Positions 25,216 to 33,599 of a stretch of DNA of 64,000 nucleotides are shown here, piece by piece. The DNA is from Kitasatospora viridis (GTDB lineage Bacteria; Actinomycetota; Actinomycetes; Streptomycetales; Streptomycetaceae). The notes under the pieces were generated by a model. That model was not told where the DNA came from. It saw only the letters and a list, made by a program, of their open reading frames with translations, and searched no databases. Position 1 is the first letter of the stretch. Each line of letters begins with the position of its first letter. The translations under genes and the position numbers were made by a program. Location of the stretch: the NCBI RefSeq assembly GCF_007829815.1, contig NZ_VIWT01000006.1, forward strand, positions 434,001-498,000. Direction: 5' to 3'.

Positions 25216-25776
25216 TCACCCCGCCCCGAACGCCCGCGCCACCACCCGCAGGTACCGCGCGATCGCCAGGTGCTGGAGCAGCGCCGCCACGGGGCGGCCG
25301 AGCCGGGAGTACCAGGCCGCGAGCCGGGAGAAGGCGGTCACCTCGAACCACACCTCGCCGGCCGCGTCCATGCTCACCACGAAGGACTCCTCCCCGCGCT
25401 CCGGGTGCCCGGGCAGCGTGCCGTAGGCGAAGCCGATCCGGTCGGGCCGCTCGACCGTCCACACCACCCGGCACGGGATCACCAGCCGGGGCAGCCGTAG
25501 CCCGGGCAGCCCGATCCGCAGCAGCACGGTGGCACCGGCGGTGGCGGGCGCGGGCGGCGGGTAGAGCGCGAAGCCCGAGCCCAGTTGGGTGCCCCAGCGC
25601 AGCACGAAGCCACCGGCGCGCTCCAGCACCTCGGGCCCGTGGCCGAGGTGGATCCGGCGGCGCAGCCAGGAGTAGCCGGGCGGCAGCGCGGCCGAGGCGG
25701 TGGCGCCGACCTCCGGGTAGTCGGGCTCGGCGGCGCGGGCGGCCAGGTAGCGGCGGTGCAGGGCGTTCGACGGCAT
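25216..25776 (-). CDS. DUF1990 family protein
   Basis: 186 residues from ATG 25776. Typical DUF1990 landmarks are present: YPEVGATA near the start, PPGYSWLRRRIHLGHGPEV, CRVVWTVERPDRIGFAYGTLPGHPERGEESFVV, and a C-terminal ..ARYLRVVARAF. These small proteins have a lipocalin/START-like character and no proven role. Convergent with the MarR pair; divergent from 25963. Confidence 0.83.
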   Translation of the reverse strand: MPSNALHRRYLAARAAEPDYPEVGATASAALPPGYSWLRRRIHLGHGPEVLERAGGFVLRWGTQLGSGFALYPPPAPATAGATVLLRIGLPGLRLPRLVIPCRVVWTVERPDRIGFAYGTLPGHPERGEESFVVSMDAAGEVWFEVTAFSRLAAWYSRLGRPVAALLQHLAIARYLRVVARAFGAG

Positions 25777-25962
25777 CCGACAGTTCTACGGCATCGACGG
25801 TTCTCCCGTGGCGCCGGTCGGACGTGGGGCACCGCCCGCCGGTCGGCGCCACGCCCGGGCGTGCGCGCGGGGCCTTCCGGCGGGTGGTGGGCGCACAATC
25901 GACTCGGGAGACGGCCCCGGACACGGACTCCGGCGCCCGCAGCCGACCCGGGAGGAGCGTTC

Positions 25963-26310
25963 ATGAACGGCGACATCCAGGTCGTACCGCTGGGTGATCA
26001 CGAGTACCTCGTGCGCTTCCTGATCGGCGGCGAGTCGGTGGTCACCAGGTTCCAGGCCACCGAGACCACGGTGGCCCAACTGGCCGTCGCCGACGCCGCC
26101 GAGGAGCGGATCGTGGCGGAGACCGCCGGCTTCCTGGTCGAGCGGGAGCGGGAGCCGGAGCTCCCGGCCGCGATCGACCTGTACGACGTCGCGGCCGCCT
26201 ACGGCGAGCTCTTCCGCGCGGAACTCGGGCAGCGCCTCGACCAGCGCCTCGACCAGCGCCTCGACCAGCGCTTCGACCCGCGTTCCGACGTACGCCTCGG
26301 CACGCGCTGA
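25963..26310 (+). CDS. Hypothetical protein with RLDQ repeats at the C-terminus
   Basis: ATG 25963 with GGAGGAG; 115 residues. The N-terminal ~75 residues (GDIQVVPLGDHEYLVRFLIG, FQATETTVAQLAVADAAEERI) form a small alpha/beta domain; a helix follows and the protein ends in four tetrapeptide units RLDQ, RLDQ, RLDQ, RFDP. These are charged and could form a short helix or disordered tail. No family recognised. Confidence 0.65.
   Translation: MNGDIQVVPLGDHEYLVRFLIGGESVVTRFQATETTVAQLAVADAAEERIVAETAGFLVEREREPELPAAIDLYDVAAAYGELFRAELGQRLDQRLDQRLDQRFDPRSDVRLGTR
26233..26280 (+). repeat. Four tandem 12-bp units inside a coding region
   Basis: CGCCTCGACCAG occurs three times exactly (26233-26268) with a fourth diverged unit CGCTTCGACCCG (26269-26280). 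Each adds four residues (RLDQ), so changes of copy number keep the frame. Confidence 0.85.
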
Positions 26311-26413
26311 GCGCCGGCCGCCCCTGGCCGATCGGGTGGACGGCCGGGGTACGGGGGAGTGTCGCGGCCGCGATCGGCGCCGGGTGCGCCAGTCTCGTGC
26401 CGAAGAGGAGGCG

Positions 26414-27001
26414 ATGACCATGGCCGCCGAGCGCCGTTCCCGCACCGTCGTACCCGCCCTGCTGCTGGCGCTCGCCCTGCCGGCCGCCCCGCTGCTCACG
26501 GCGTGCTCCAGCAGCAAGTCGTCCGGCACCGCGAGCAGCACGCCCGCGACCACTGCGCCCGCGACCACTTCGGGGCCGAGCAGCAGCACGGCGGCGGGCA
26601 CCACCGTGACGGTGACCGAGAAGGAGTTCTCGCTCGCCCTCTCGCAGAGCCAGTTCGCGCCCGGCTCCTACACCTTCGTGGGCGACAACACCGGGTCGGT
26701 GACGCACGCGCTGGCCATCTCCGGCCCGGGCGTGTCCACGGTCCAGACCAGCAGCATCCCCCCGGGCTCCAAGGCGCAGTTCACCGTCACGCTCCAGGCG
26801 GGCAGCTACGAGCTGTGGTGCCCGATCGACGGGCACAAGGCGCTCGGCATGGACACCCACATCCAGGTCGGCGGGGCGAGCACCTCGCCCTCGAACACCG
26901 GCTCGCCCTCGAACGCCACCTCGCCCTCGAACACGACCTCGCCTTCAACCGCCGGCACGCCCACGGCGAGCAGCAGCGCGAGCGGTGCCAACGGCTACTG
27001 A
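26414..27001 (+). CDS. Cupredoxin-like copper lipoprotein
   Basis: ATG 26414 with GAAGAGGAGG; 195 residues. Signal peptide with lipobox LTAC, a Ser/Thr-rich linker, then a ~95-residue plastocyanin-like domain: EFSLALSQSQFAPGSYTF, THALAI, and SYELWCPIDGHKALGM. His (THAL), Cys, His and Met are spaced like a type-1 copper site. The final ~35 residues are a Ser/Pro/Asn/Thr repeat (SPSNTGSPSNATSPSN). Probably an electron carrier or copper-handling protein outside the membrane; no partner oxidase is in the window. Confidence 0.82.
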   Translation: MTMAAERRSRTVVPALLLALALPAAPLLTACSSSKSSGTASSTPATTAPATTSGPSSSTAAGTTVTVTEKEFSLALSQSQFAPGSYTFVGDNTGSVTHALAISGPGVSTVQTSSIPPGSKAQFTVTLQAGSYELWCPIDGHKALGMDTHIQVGGASTSPSNTGSPSNATSPSNTTSPSTAGTPTASSSASGANGY

Positions 27002-27034
27002 CCACCCGTCAGGACCGCTCCCGGGTAACGGGGG

Positions 27035-27223
27035 TCACCCCGGCCCGGGCCCGCCGGCATCCAGCAGGCCGAGCGAGTCCAGCAGGCGGCGGCAGTCCTC
27101 GGCGTCGGCCGCGCGGGCGGCCACCACCCGGCGGACGTGTGCGAAAGCAGCCTCCGGCAACGCCTCGTGGGCGATCGGGAACTGATCGCCCATTGTCCGC
27201 AGATCCCGGTTGACCCGGCCCAT
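27035..27223 (-). CDS. Small hypothetical protein (62 residues)
   Basis: ATG 27223 (MGRVNRDLRTMGDQFPIAHE) has GGAGAG eight bases upstream, a better start than the much longer frame that covers the next gene in antisense. Soluble, helical: ALPEAAFAHVRRVVAARAAD then EDCRRLLDSLGLLDAGG. A small streptomycete-type protein of unknown role, divergent from the DinB-like gene at 27354. Confidence 0.6.
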   Translation of the reverse strand: MGRVNRDLRTMGDQFPIAHEALPEAAFAHVRRVVAARAADAEDCRRLLDSLGLLDAGGPGPG

Positions 27224-27353
27224 CGCGACTCTCCGATCCGTTGTGCGCCCGGGGCGGGCGCCGAACCCGACGCGCCCCGCAGCGTCCGTGCTCCGTCGCA
27301 CGGTCGGGTGCCCGGTGGTTTGGTGCGCATGCCCACCGGGATACCGATCGCGC

Positions 27354-28124
27354 ATGATCCCCGCGAAAGTCGCCGAAATCCTTCCGGAACTCGTCCCCTT
27401 CCTGCACGCCGTCCAGGAGCGGCGGCCCGACGACGGAACCTGGTGCGAGGCCTGGACCGTCCGTGACGTGCTGGCCCACCAGGCCGGCAACGCCGAGGAG
27501 CTGGCCCGCGTCCTGCGGGCCTTCCACGCCGGCGCGCCGGTCGCGACCCGCGGCTTCGACCGCGAGGAGCCGTACCGGCGGATGTCCGACCCGCAGCTGT
27601 GGGCCGCGTTCACCGCCAACTGCGAGGAACTGGCCGAGGTCGCCGCGGCCGCCGAGAGCGACCTGCCCCCGGACACGCCGGTGCAGTGGACCGGACGGAC
27701 CGTCAACGTGCCGTTCTTCGCCGAGCACCTGCGCGAGGAGCTGATCCTGCACCGCTGGGACCTGACCGGCGACGACCGGACGGCCCGTGAGGCGCTCGCC
27801 GCGCCGTGGATGACCGGCCACAGCGTGCACCTGGTCGGCCGGCCGCTGCTGGTCCGCGGCTCGGCCGGGCTCGACCTCGGTCCGGAGGGGCGGGTCGAGG
27901 CCCGCCTGCGCACTCCGGGAACCGACGACGTGGTGGTGACCGCCGATGCCGACGGCGCCACCATCGGCCTCGCCGCGCCCGAGGGCCCGGCCACCATCGA
28001 GAGCGACGCGGCGGTGCGCGTGCTGCTGCTGTGGGGCCGGCGCCCGGCGGACCCGGGGCGCTGGCACAGCACCGTCGGACCGGAGGAACTGCGCCGGGTG
28101 CGGACCCTGCTGAGCGGCTACTGA
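27354..28124 (+). CDS. Mycothiol-dependent maleylpyruvate-isomerase-like DinB protein
   Basis: ATG 27354; 256 residues. N-terminal DinB/MDMPI fold: EILPELVPFLHAV, TWCEAWTVRDVLAHQAGN (first His of the metal site), and FFAEHLREELILHRWDL containing the other two conserved His. The C-terminal ~90 residues are an MDMPI_C-type domain (ATIGLAAPEGPATIESDAAVR). Family members use mycothiol in isomerase or transferase reactions or are thiol-dependent detoxifiers; which applies here is unknown. No SD is evident. Confidence 0.8.
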   Translation: MIPAKVAEILPELVPFLHAVQERRPDDGTWCEAWTVRDVLAHQAGNAEELARVLRAFHAGAPVATRGFDREEPYRRMSDPQLWAAFTANCEELAEVAAAAESDLPPDTPVQWTGRTVNVPFFAEHLREELILHRWDLTGDDRTAREALAAPWMTGHSVHLVGRPLLVRGSAGLDLGPEGRVEARLRTPGTDDVVVTADADGATIGLAAPEGPATIESDAAVRVLLLWGRRPADPGRWHSTVGPEELRRVRTLLSGY

Positions 28125-28147
28125 CCGGCGGGGGAGCGGGAGCCCGC

Positions 28148-28449
28148 TCACGCGAGGGCGGCCTGCCGGTGCAGGCCGCGGCTGAGCAGCCGGTGGCGCT
28201 CGTCCTCTGTGAGGCCGCCCCAGACCCCGTACGGCTCGCGGGCGGCCAAGGCGTAGCGCCGGCACTCCGTGCGCACGGGGCAGCCGGCGCAGACGGCCTT
28301 CGCCGCCTCGTCGCGCTCGTCGTGGGCGGCGCCGCGCTCGCCGGAGGGGTGGAAGAAGAGCCCGGCGGCGCCTTCGCGGCAGGAGCCGCGCAGCTGCCAG
28401 CTCCAGTTGTGGTCGTAGGCACCGGGCAGGCGGGAAACGTGCACCACGG
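28148..28449 (-). CDS. WhiB-like Fe-S regulator
   Basis: 100 residues, GTG 28449, GGAGAG nine bases upstream. The four cluster cysteines are visible (RGSCREGA; VCAGCPVRTEC), followed by the Wbl turn EPYGVWGGLTEDER. WhiB-like proteins bind a [4Fe-4S] cluster and sigma factor region 4 to control development, redox or antibiotic response. The AT-hook-like basic tail typical of WhiB7 is not apparent, so this is not WhiB7. Divergent from the PRC-barrel gene. Confidence 0.9.
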
Positions 28450-28617
28450 GGATCACCTCTCCGTTTCGGGGTCGCTGGCCGCTCCCTCGTCTGTCCCGGA
28501 TTCCGCGCCTTAATCGCACTATTCTCGGGATTGTCCGATCATCGCCAGCCTGGTGTGCGCCGCGCGGTCCGGGGCAGACGAGCCGGCGCAAGGTCCCCCG
28601 AGACCATGGAGGTTGCG

Positions 28618-29253
28618 ATGAACACACCCGTGCCCTACCGGATCGGCGACCAGGTGCACTGCGCGGACGGCGAGTGCGAGCCGCTCGACCGGGTGGTGAT
28701 CGATCCCGTGGCGGGCCGCGCCACCCACCTGGTGGTGGCGGGCCGGCTGGTGCCGGTCGACCTGGTCGAGCCGGTCGAAGTCGGCGACGGCCTGCGGCTG
28801 CGCTGCACCCGGGCGGCGGTGGAGCGGCTGGACCCCGCCGAGGAGACGTACTACCTCCCCGCCGGCGCCGGACTGGCCGGCTACGCCCCGGAGGAGACGC
28901 TGCTGCTGCCCTACTACGGGCTCGGGGCGGGCGGCGCCGGGCTGACCCCCAGCCTGCTGCTGCCGGACGGTTCGCCGGCGCTGGAGGTGCGCGAGCGGAT
29001 CCCGGCCGGCGAGGTGCAGATCCGGCACGGCGACCGGGTCGAGGCCATGGACGGCGCGGTCGGCCGGGTGCAGGGCCTGGTGGTCGACCCGCGCGACCAC
29101 GGCGTGACGCACGTGCTGCTGCAGGAGGGCCACCTCTGGGGCCGCAAGACGGTGGCGATACCGCTGCGGGAGACCGAGTGGCGCGGCGGCCAGGTCAACG
29201 TCCGGCTGAGCAAGGCGGAGTTGGCCGAGCTGCCGGCGGTCGAGCTGCGCTGA
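28618..29253 (+). CDS. PRC-barrel domain protein
   Basis: ATG 28618 with TGGAGG; 211 residues. Two PRC-barrel-like halves are apparent: YRIGDQVHCADGECEPLDRVVIDPVAGRATHLVV at the start and HGDRVEAMDGAVGRVQGLVV..THVLLQEGHLWGRKTVAIPL near the end. Such beta-barrel domains occur in stress-response and ribosome-maturation proteins; the role of this stand-alone double form is unclear. Next to it is a 56-residue membrane protein in the same direction. Confidence 0.8.
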   Translation: MNTPVPYRIGDQVHCADGECEPLDRVVIDPVAGRATHLVVAGRLVPVDLVEPVEVGDGLRLRCTRAAVERLDPAEETYYLPAGAGLAGYAPEETLLLPYYGLGAGGAGLTPSLLLPDGSPALEVRERIPAGEVQIRHGDRVEAMDGAVGRVQGLVVDPRDHGVTHVLLQEGHLWGRKTVAIPLRETEWRGGQVNVRLSKAELAELPAVELR

Positions 29254-29358
29254 CCGCGACTGCCTGCCCGGGACGGGATGCATGGAATCCGACATTTCGG
29301 ACAGTAGCGTGACCGTGAGGCGACGCCAGCGCCGTTCGATGAGGGAGATGACAGATCC

Positions 29359-29529
29359 ATGGCCGCAGTCCTGTTGGTCCTGCTCCTCGCCGCCGTGCTC
29401 TTCGGCCTCGGGTTCCTGGTGAAGGCCCTGTGGTGGGTGGCGTTCTTCGTGTTCGTCGGCTGGCTGATCGGCTTCATCGTCCGCCCGGTGGGCCGGGCCC
29501 GGGGCCGCGGGCACTGGTACCGGTGGTGA
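29359..29529 (+). CDS. Small membrane protein (56 residues)
   Basis: ATG 29359, SD AGGGAGATGA; ends with TGA at 29527. Sequence starts MAAVLLVLLLAAVLFGLGFL and has two hydrophobic segments (2-24 and 27-43) with a short basic tail (RPVGRARGRGHWYRW). This resembles the stress-inducible hydrophobic mini-proteins common in streptomycetes. It follows the PRC-barrel gene by about 105 bases. Confidence 0.65.
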   Translation: MAAVLLVLLLAAVLFGLGFLVKALWWVAFFVFVGWLIGFIVRPVGRARGRGHWYRW

Positions 29530-29572
29530 ACCCCGGGCCGCGCGGGCGCCGGGCCGACGGCCTGACGGTCTG

Positions 29573-30841
29573 TCAGTGCGGATCGCCCGCGATCCGGCCC
29601 AGCAGCGCCCGGGCGGTCGGCCGCAGCTCGCGCAGCCGCCCGGCCAGCAGGACCGCGGCCAGGCCCAGGTACACCCAGCTCAACAGCACCCGGGCGTGCT
29701 GGTCCGGCAGCGCGAACTGCACGGCGAAGAGCACCAGCAGCAGGCCGGCCTTCCACGGCAGGAAGCGCAGGTCGAGCAGCAGCACCACGGCGAGCACGGT
29801 CTGCGCGGCCGTCAGCAGCACCTCGTCCACCTGACGGGGCGCCAGCGGCAGCGGGCCGCCGCCACCGCCCGCCAGGTAGGCCAGCGGCAGCGAGCCGATC
29901 AGCAGCGTCCACTGGTTGACCTTGCTGGAGAGCAGCGCCCCGAGCCCGTCGTCGCCGCGCAGCCGCCAGGCGAAGACCACGGCGACGATCAGCTCCGGCG
30001 CCTCCGAGGCGAGCGGCGCGAGCCACTGCACCAGCAGGAAGCGGTCGATGCCGAGCGAGGAGCCCGCGTCCACCAGCGAGGTGGCGAACGGCTCGGCGCA
30101 GGCGAAGACCACGGCGGCGGCCAGCACGAAGACCACCACCGTGGTGACCTGCCGGCGCCGGGCCGGCAGCGCGGCGAGGCGGGCCGGGACGCCGACCAGC
30201 TCCTCCTCGTCGTCCTCGCTGCACCGGCTGATCCGGAACAGGTAGTAGGCGTACCAGCCGATCAGCAGCACGGCCAGCGGCCAGGCGATCCGCCGGCTGA
30301 TCGGCATCTCGAAGGCCAGCAGCGCCGCCACCCCGAGGAAGGCGGTGTCGATCCGCCGGTGCTCGCGCAGCGCGATGCCGGGCCGCACCTTGCGGCGCCG
30401 GGCCGCCAGGTAGCTGGCCAGCATGACCAGCGGCCAGCCGACGCCGACCAGCAGCCGGTTGGCGCCGGTCATGTTGGCCGCCGCGTAGGCCGTGTACTCG
30501 GGCCGGCTGCCGGCCGCGTACGCGAAGTACAGGTCCACGGCGTACTCGGGCAGCACCGCGATGAAGGCCAGCAGCGCCAGCGCCAGCGGCCCCGCGATGT
30601 CGGCCCGCGCGGTCTCGGCCGCCCACATCAGCAGCAGCGCGGCCGCCAGCACGCCGAGCCCGAACAGCACCATGGCCGGCACCGGCGCCGGATGCGTCCC
30701 GGTCAGCCGCAGCACCACCGCCGGCAGCGCCATCAGCACCGCGATCCCCAGCCGCAGCGCCGTCACCCGCCCGCTCGGCGGCGCGGCCGACGGCACCGCG
30801 GCCGGTTCCTGACGGTCGTTCACCGGCACCTGCTGAGCCAT
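29573..30841 (-). CDS. CaCA-family sodium/calcium-type cation exchanger
   Basis: 422 residues from ATG 30841. The N-terminal 40 residues are cytoplasmic, then about 11 hydrophobic helices. The two alpha-repeats of the CaCA superfamily are recognisable: FIAVLPEYAVDLYFAYAAGS with GANRLLVGVGWP, and PLASEAPELIVAVVFAWRLR with SSKVNQWTLLIGSLP. These carry the conserved Glu/Pro-Glu and Asn-rich ion site. The central acidic loop (CSEDDEEEL) separates the halves. Probably extrudes Ca2+ or exchanges Na+/H+; the ion is not determined from sequence. Confidence 0.82.
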   Translation of the reverse strand: MAQQVPVNDRQEPAAVPSAAPPSGRVTALRLGIAVLMALPAVVLRLTGTHPAPVPAMVLFGLGVLAAALLLMWAAETARADIAGPLALALLAFIAVLPEYAVDLYFAYAAGSRPEYTAYAAANMTGANRLLVGVGWPLVMLASYLAARRRKVRPGIALREHRRIDTAFLGVAALLAFEMPISRRIAWPLAVLLIGWYAYYLFRISRCSEDDEEELVGVPARLAALPARRRQVTTVVVFVLAAAVVFACAEPFATSLVDAGSSLGIDRFLLVQWLAPLASEAPELIVAVVFAWRLRGDDGLGALLSSKVNQWTLLIGSLPLAYLAGGGGGPLPLAPRQVDEVLLTAAQTVLAVVLLLDLRFLPWKAGLLLVLFAVQFALPDQHARVLLSWVYLGLAAVLLAGRLRELRPTARALLGRIAGDPH

Positions 30842-30966
30842 CAGCCGTCCTCACACGCTCCTGGGCAGTCCGGCCAGGCTAGGTCGCACCCGGGACCGTC
30901 CCGGCCCGGGCGCGGGCGCCGGGGCCGGAAGTTCCCCCGGACAGCGGGCTCCCCGGCGTGGTCCGC

Positions 30967-32583
30967 TCAGGTGCGCAGCCACAGGGCGGTGTCCGGAGGT
31001 AGGTGCTCCCCGTCGAGCGGCCCGCTGGCCAGCAGCGGCGTGCCGTCGAGCGGCGGGGCGACGGGGTGCCCGGAGAGGTTGACCACGCACGCGAAGGAGT
31101 CGCCGCGGCGGAAGGCGAGCACCCCGGCGGGGGAGTCGAGCCAGGCCAGCGGGGCGTCCGGCAGCTGCCGGCGCAGCCGCAGGGCGGCCCGGTAGAGCGC
31201 GAGCACCGAGCCCGGGTCGGCCCGCTGGGCCTCGACGGTGAGCTCCTTCCAGCCGTCGGGCTGCGGCAGCCAGGGGCGGTCGGCGCCGGGCGGGCCGAAG
31301 CCGAACGGCGGGCTGTCGCCGGACCAGGGCAGCGGCACCCGGCAGCCGTCCCGGCCGGGGTCGGCGGGGTTGCGGCCCTTGCGCTCCCACATCGGGTCCT
31401 GGCGCAGCCGGTCGGGGATCGACTCGACCTCCCAGAGCCCGAGTTCCTCGCCCTGGTAGAGGTAGACCGAGCCGGGCAACGCCTGGGTGAGCAGCGCCGC
31501 CGCGCGGGCCCGCCGGGTGCCGAGCGCCAGGTCGACGGGGCGGCCGTGCCGGCGGGCGTAGATCGCGAAGGAGGTGTCCGCCCGGCCGTAGCGGGTGACC
31601 ACCCGGTCCACGTCGTGGTTGGAGAGCACCCAGGTGGCCGGCGCACCGGCCGCCTCGTGCAGCCGCAGCGTGTCGTCGATCACCGTGCGCAGCGCGTCCG
31701 CCTGCCAGGAGCACTCCAGGTAGGGGAAGTTGAAGACGGTGTGCAGTTCGCCCGGGCGCAGGTAGCGGGCCAGCCGCCGGGCGTCGGGCAGCCAGAGCTC
31801 GCCGATCAGCACCCGCCCGCCCGGGTAGGAGTCGGCGACGGCCCGCCAGGAGCGGTAGATCGCGTGCACCTCCTCCCGGTCGGTGAAGGCGACCTGGTCG
31901 TCGGCGACCGGCAGGGCGGGGTCCTTGACCAGCAGCGCGGCCGAGTCCACCCGGAAGCCGTCCGCACCCCGGTCGAACCAGAACCGCAGCACCTCCTCGA
32001 ACTCCGCCCGCACCTCGGGGTGCTGCCAGTTGAAGTCGGGCTGCTCGGGCGCGAACAGGTGCAGGTACCACTGGCCCGGGCGGCCGTCCGGCTCGGTCAC
32101 CCGGGTCCAGGCCGGGCCGCCGAAGAAGCCCTGCCAGTCGGTGGGCGGCAGCTCGCCGCCGGCGCCGCGCCCGGGACGGAACCAGAACCGCTCCCGCTCC
32201 GGTGAGCCGGGCCCGGCGGCCGTCGCGGCCCGGAACCAGGGGTGCTGGTCGGAGGTGTGGTTGGGCACCACGTCCACGATCACCCGGATGCCGAGCTCGT
32301 GGGCCCGCCGGATCACCTCCTCCGCCTGCGCCAGGGTGCCGAACAGCGGGTCGATCCGGCGGTAGTCAGCCACGTCGTAGCCGGCGTCGGCCTGTGGGGA
32401 GGCGTACCAGGGGTTGAACCAGACGGCGTCGACGCCGAGTTCGGCGAGGTGCGGCAGGTGCGCGAGGACGCCGGCCAGGTCGCCCACGCCGTCGCCGTCG
32501 CCGTCGGCGAAGCTGCGGGGGTAGATCTGGTAGATGGCGGCGCGGCGCCACCACTCGGGTTCGTGCGCTCCGGGGACGGACAC
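30967..32583 (-). CDS. Intracellular GH13 alpha-glucosidase
   Basis: 538 residues from ATG 32583. Typical GH13 regions: DAVWFNPWYASPQADAGYDV, DVVPNHTSDQHPWF, GFRVDSA (nucleophile Asp213), IGELW (acid/base Glu262), and VLSNHDVDR (Asp324). Length and sequence fit bacterial alpha-glucosidases of the oligo-1,6-glucosidase/AglA type that cleave imported di- and oligosaccharides. No signal peptide, so it works in the cytoplasm. It is the last gene of the operon with two sugar permeases and a binding protein. Exact linkage preference is not readable from the sequence. Confidence 0.88.
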   Translation of the reverse strand: MSVPGAHEPEWWRRAAIYQIYPRSFADGDGDGVGDLAGVLAHLPHLAELGVDAVWFNPWYASPQADAGYDVADYRRIDPLFGTLAQAEEVIRRAHELGIRVIVDVVPNHTSDQHPWFRAATAAGPGSPERERFWFRPGRGAGGELPPTDWQGFFGGPAWTRVTEPDGRPGQWYLHLFAPEQPDFNWQHPEVRAEFEEVLRFWFDRGADGFRVDSAALLVKDPALPVADDQVAFTDREEVHAIYRSWRAVADSYPGGRVLIGELWLPDARRLARYLRPGELHTVFNFPYLECSWQADALRTVIDDTLRLHEAAGAPATWVLSNHDVDRVVTRYGRADTSFAIYARRHGRPVDLALGTRRARAAALLTQALPGSVYLYQGEELGLWEVESIPDRLRQDPMWERKGRNPADPGRDGCRVPLPWSGDSPPFGFGPPGADRPWLPQPDGWKELTVEAQRADPGSVLALYRAALRLRRQLPDAPLAWLDSPAGVLAFRRGDSFACVVNLSGHPVAPPLDGTPLLASGPLDGEHLPPDTALWLRT

Positions 32584-32722
32584 GGCGGACCTGCTTTCGG
32601 GTGGCTCGGGATGGCGGCTTCGGACGGTGGGCGGATGGTGGGCGTCGGTCCGCCGTCCCGGCCCGCACCGGTCAGGGCGGCTGGGCCGGGACGGCGGGGT
32701 CTGACGGGCCGTCGAGCGGCGG

Positions 32723-33598
32723 TCAGCCCTTGAGGCTGCCCGCCGTCAGGCCGGCCGTGATGGTGCGCTGGAGCACCAGGAAGAGCACCAGGGTCGGCAG
32801 CGAGGCGAGGAACAGGCCGGCGATCAGGGTGTTCTGCGGCATCGAGGTGGCCGCGGTGTTGACGCCGACGTTGAGGGTCTCGTTGCCCGGCACGGTGATC
32901 AGCGGCCAGAGGAAGTCCTTCCAGACCGCGACCAGGGCGAAGATCGACACCACCCCGAGGACCGGCCGGGAGATCGGCAGCACCACCGACCAGAGGATCC
33001 GCAGCGGCCTGGCGCCGTCGAGCGCGGCGGCGTCCAGCAGCTCGTCGGGCACGGAGTCGAAGAACCGCTTCAGCAGGAAGACGTTGAAGGCGTTGGCCAC
33101 CGTGGGCAGCCAGATCACCCACGGGGTGTCCTGCAGGTTCCAGTGCACCAGCGGCAGGTCGAGCACGGTCAGGTACTGCGGGATCACCAGGGCGGCGGCC
33201 GGCACCATCATCGAGGCGAGCATCATGGCGAGGATCGCCCGGCCCAGCACCGGCCGCAGCTTGGAGAGCGAGTAGGCCGCCGCCACGCAGAACACCAGCT
33301 GGAGCAGCAGCGCCCCGCCCGCGTAGACCACGGTGTTGAGCAGCAGCCGGGCCATGCCCAGGCGCGACCAGGCCTCGGTGAAGGCGTGCGTACTCGGGTG
33401 CGCGGGGACCAGGGTGGGCGGGGTGCGCACCAGCTCCTGCGGGGACTTGAGCCCGCCGGTGGCCATCCAGTACAGCGGTCCGAGGAAGACGGCGGTGGCG
33501 GTGAGCAGCACCAGGGCGAGCACGATCCGGTAGGCGCGCCGGCCGCGCGGCCGGTTCAGCTGGACCGGGGAGATCAGGGTGCGGGTGGTGGTGGTCAT
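32723..33598 (-). CDS. Sugar ABC permease, second subunit (MalG-like)
   Basis: 291 residues; start set at ATG 33598 (MTTTTRTLISPVQLNR), one base after the upstream permease's stop. Six hydrophobic helices and the EAA loop LLDAAALDGARPLRILWSVVLP, which contacts the ATPase. Belongs to the CUT1 (MalG) family. Operates with the adjacent permease and binding protein. 139 bases separate it from the alpha-glucosidase. Confidence 0.88.
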   Translation of the reverse strand: MTTTTRTLISPVQLNRPRGRRAYRIVLALVLLTATAVFLGPLYWMATGGLKSPQELVRTPPTLVPAHPSTHAFTEAWSRLGMARLLLNTVVYAGGALLLQLVFCVAAAYSLSKLRPVLGRAILAMMLASMMVPAAALVIPQYLTVLDLPLVHWNLQDTPWVIWLPTVANAFNVFLLKRFFDSVPDELLDAAALDGARPLRILWSVVLPISRPVLGVVSIFALVAVWKDFLWPLITVPGNETLNVGVNTAATSMPQNTLIAGLFLASLPTLVLFLVLQRTITAGLTAGSLKG

Positions 33599-33599
33599 C

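Noticed and set aside
28148..28449. WhiB7 identity for the WhiB-like gene
   Set aside because: The basic AT-hook tail of WhiB7 is not apparent after the GVWGG turn; only generic Wbl features are present.
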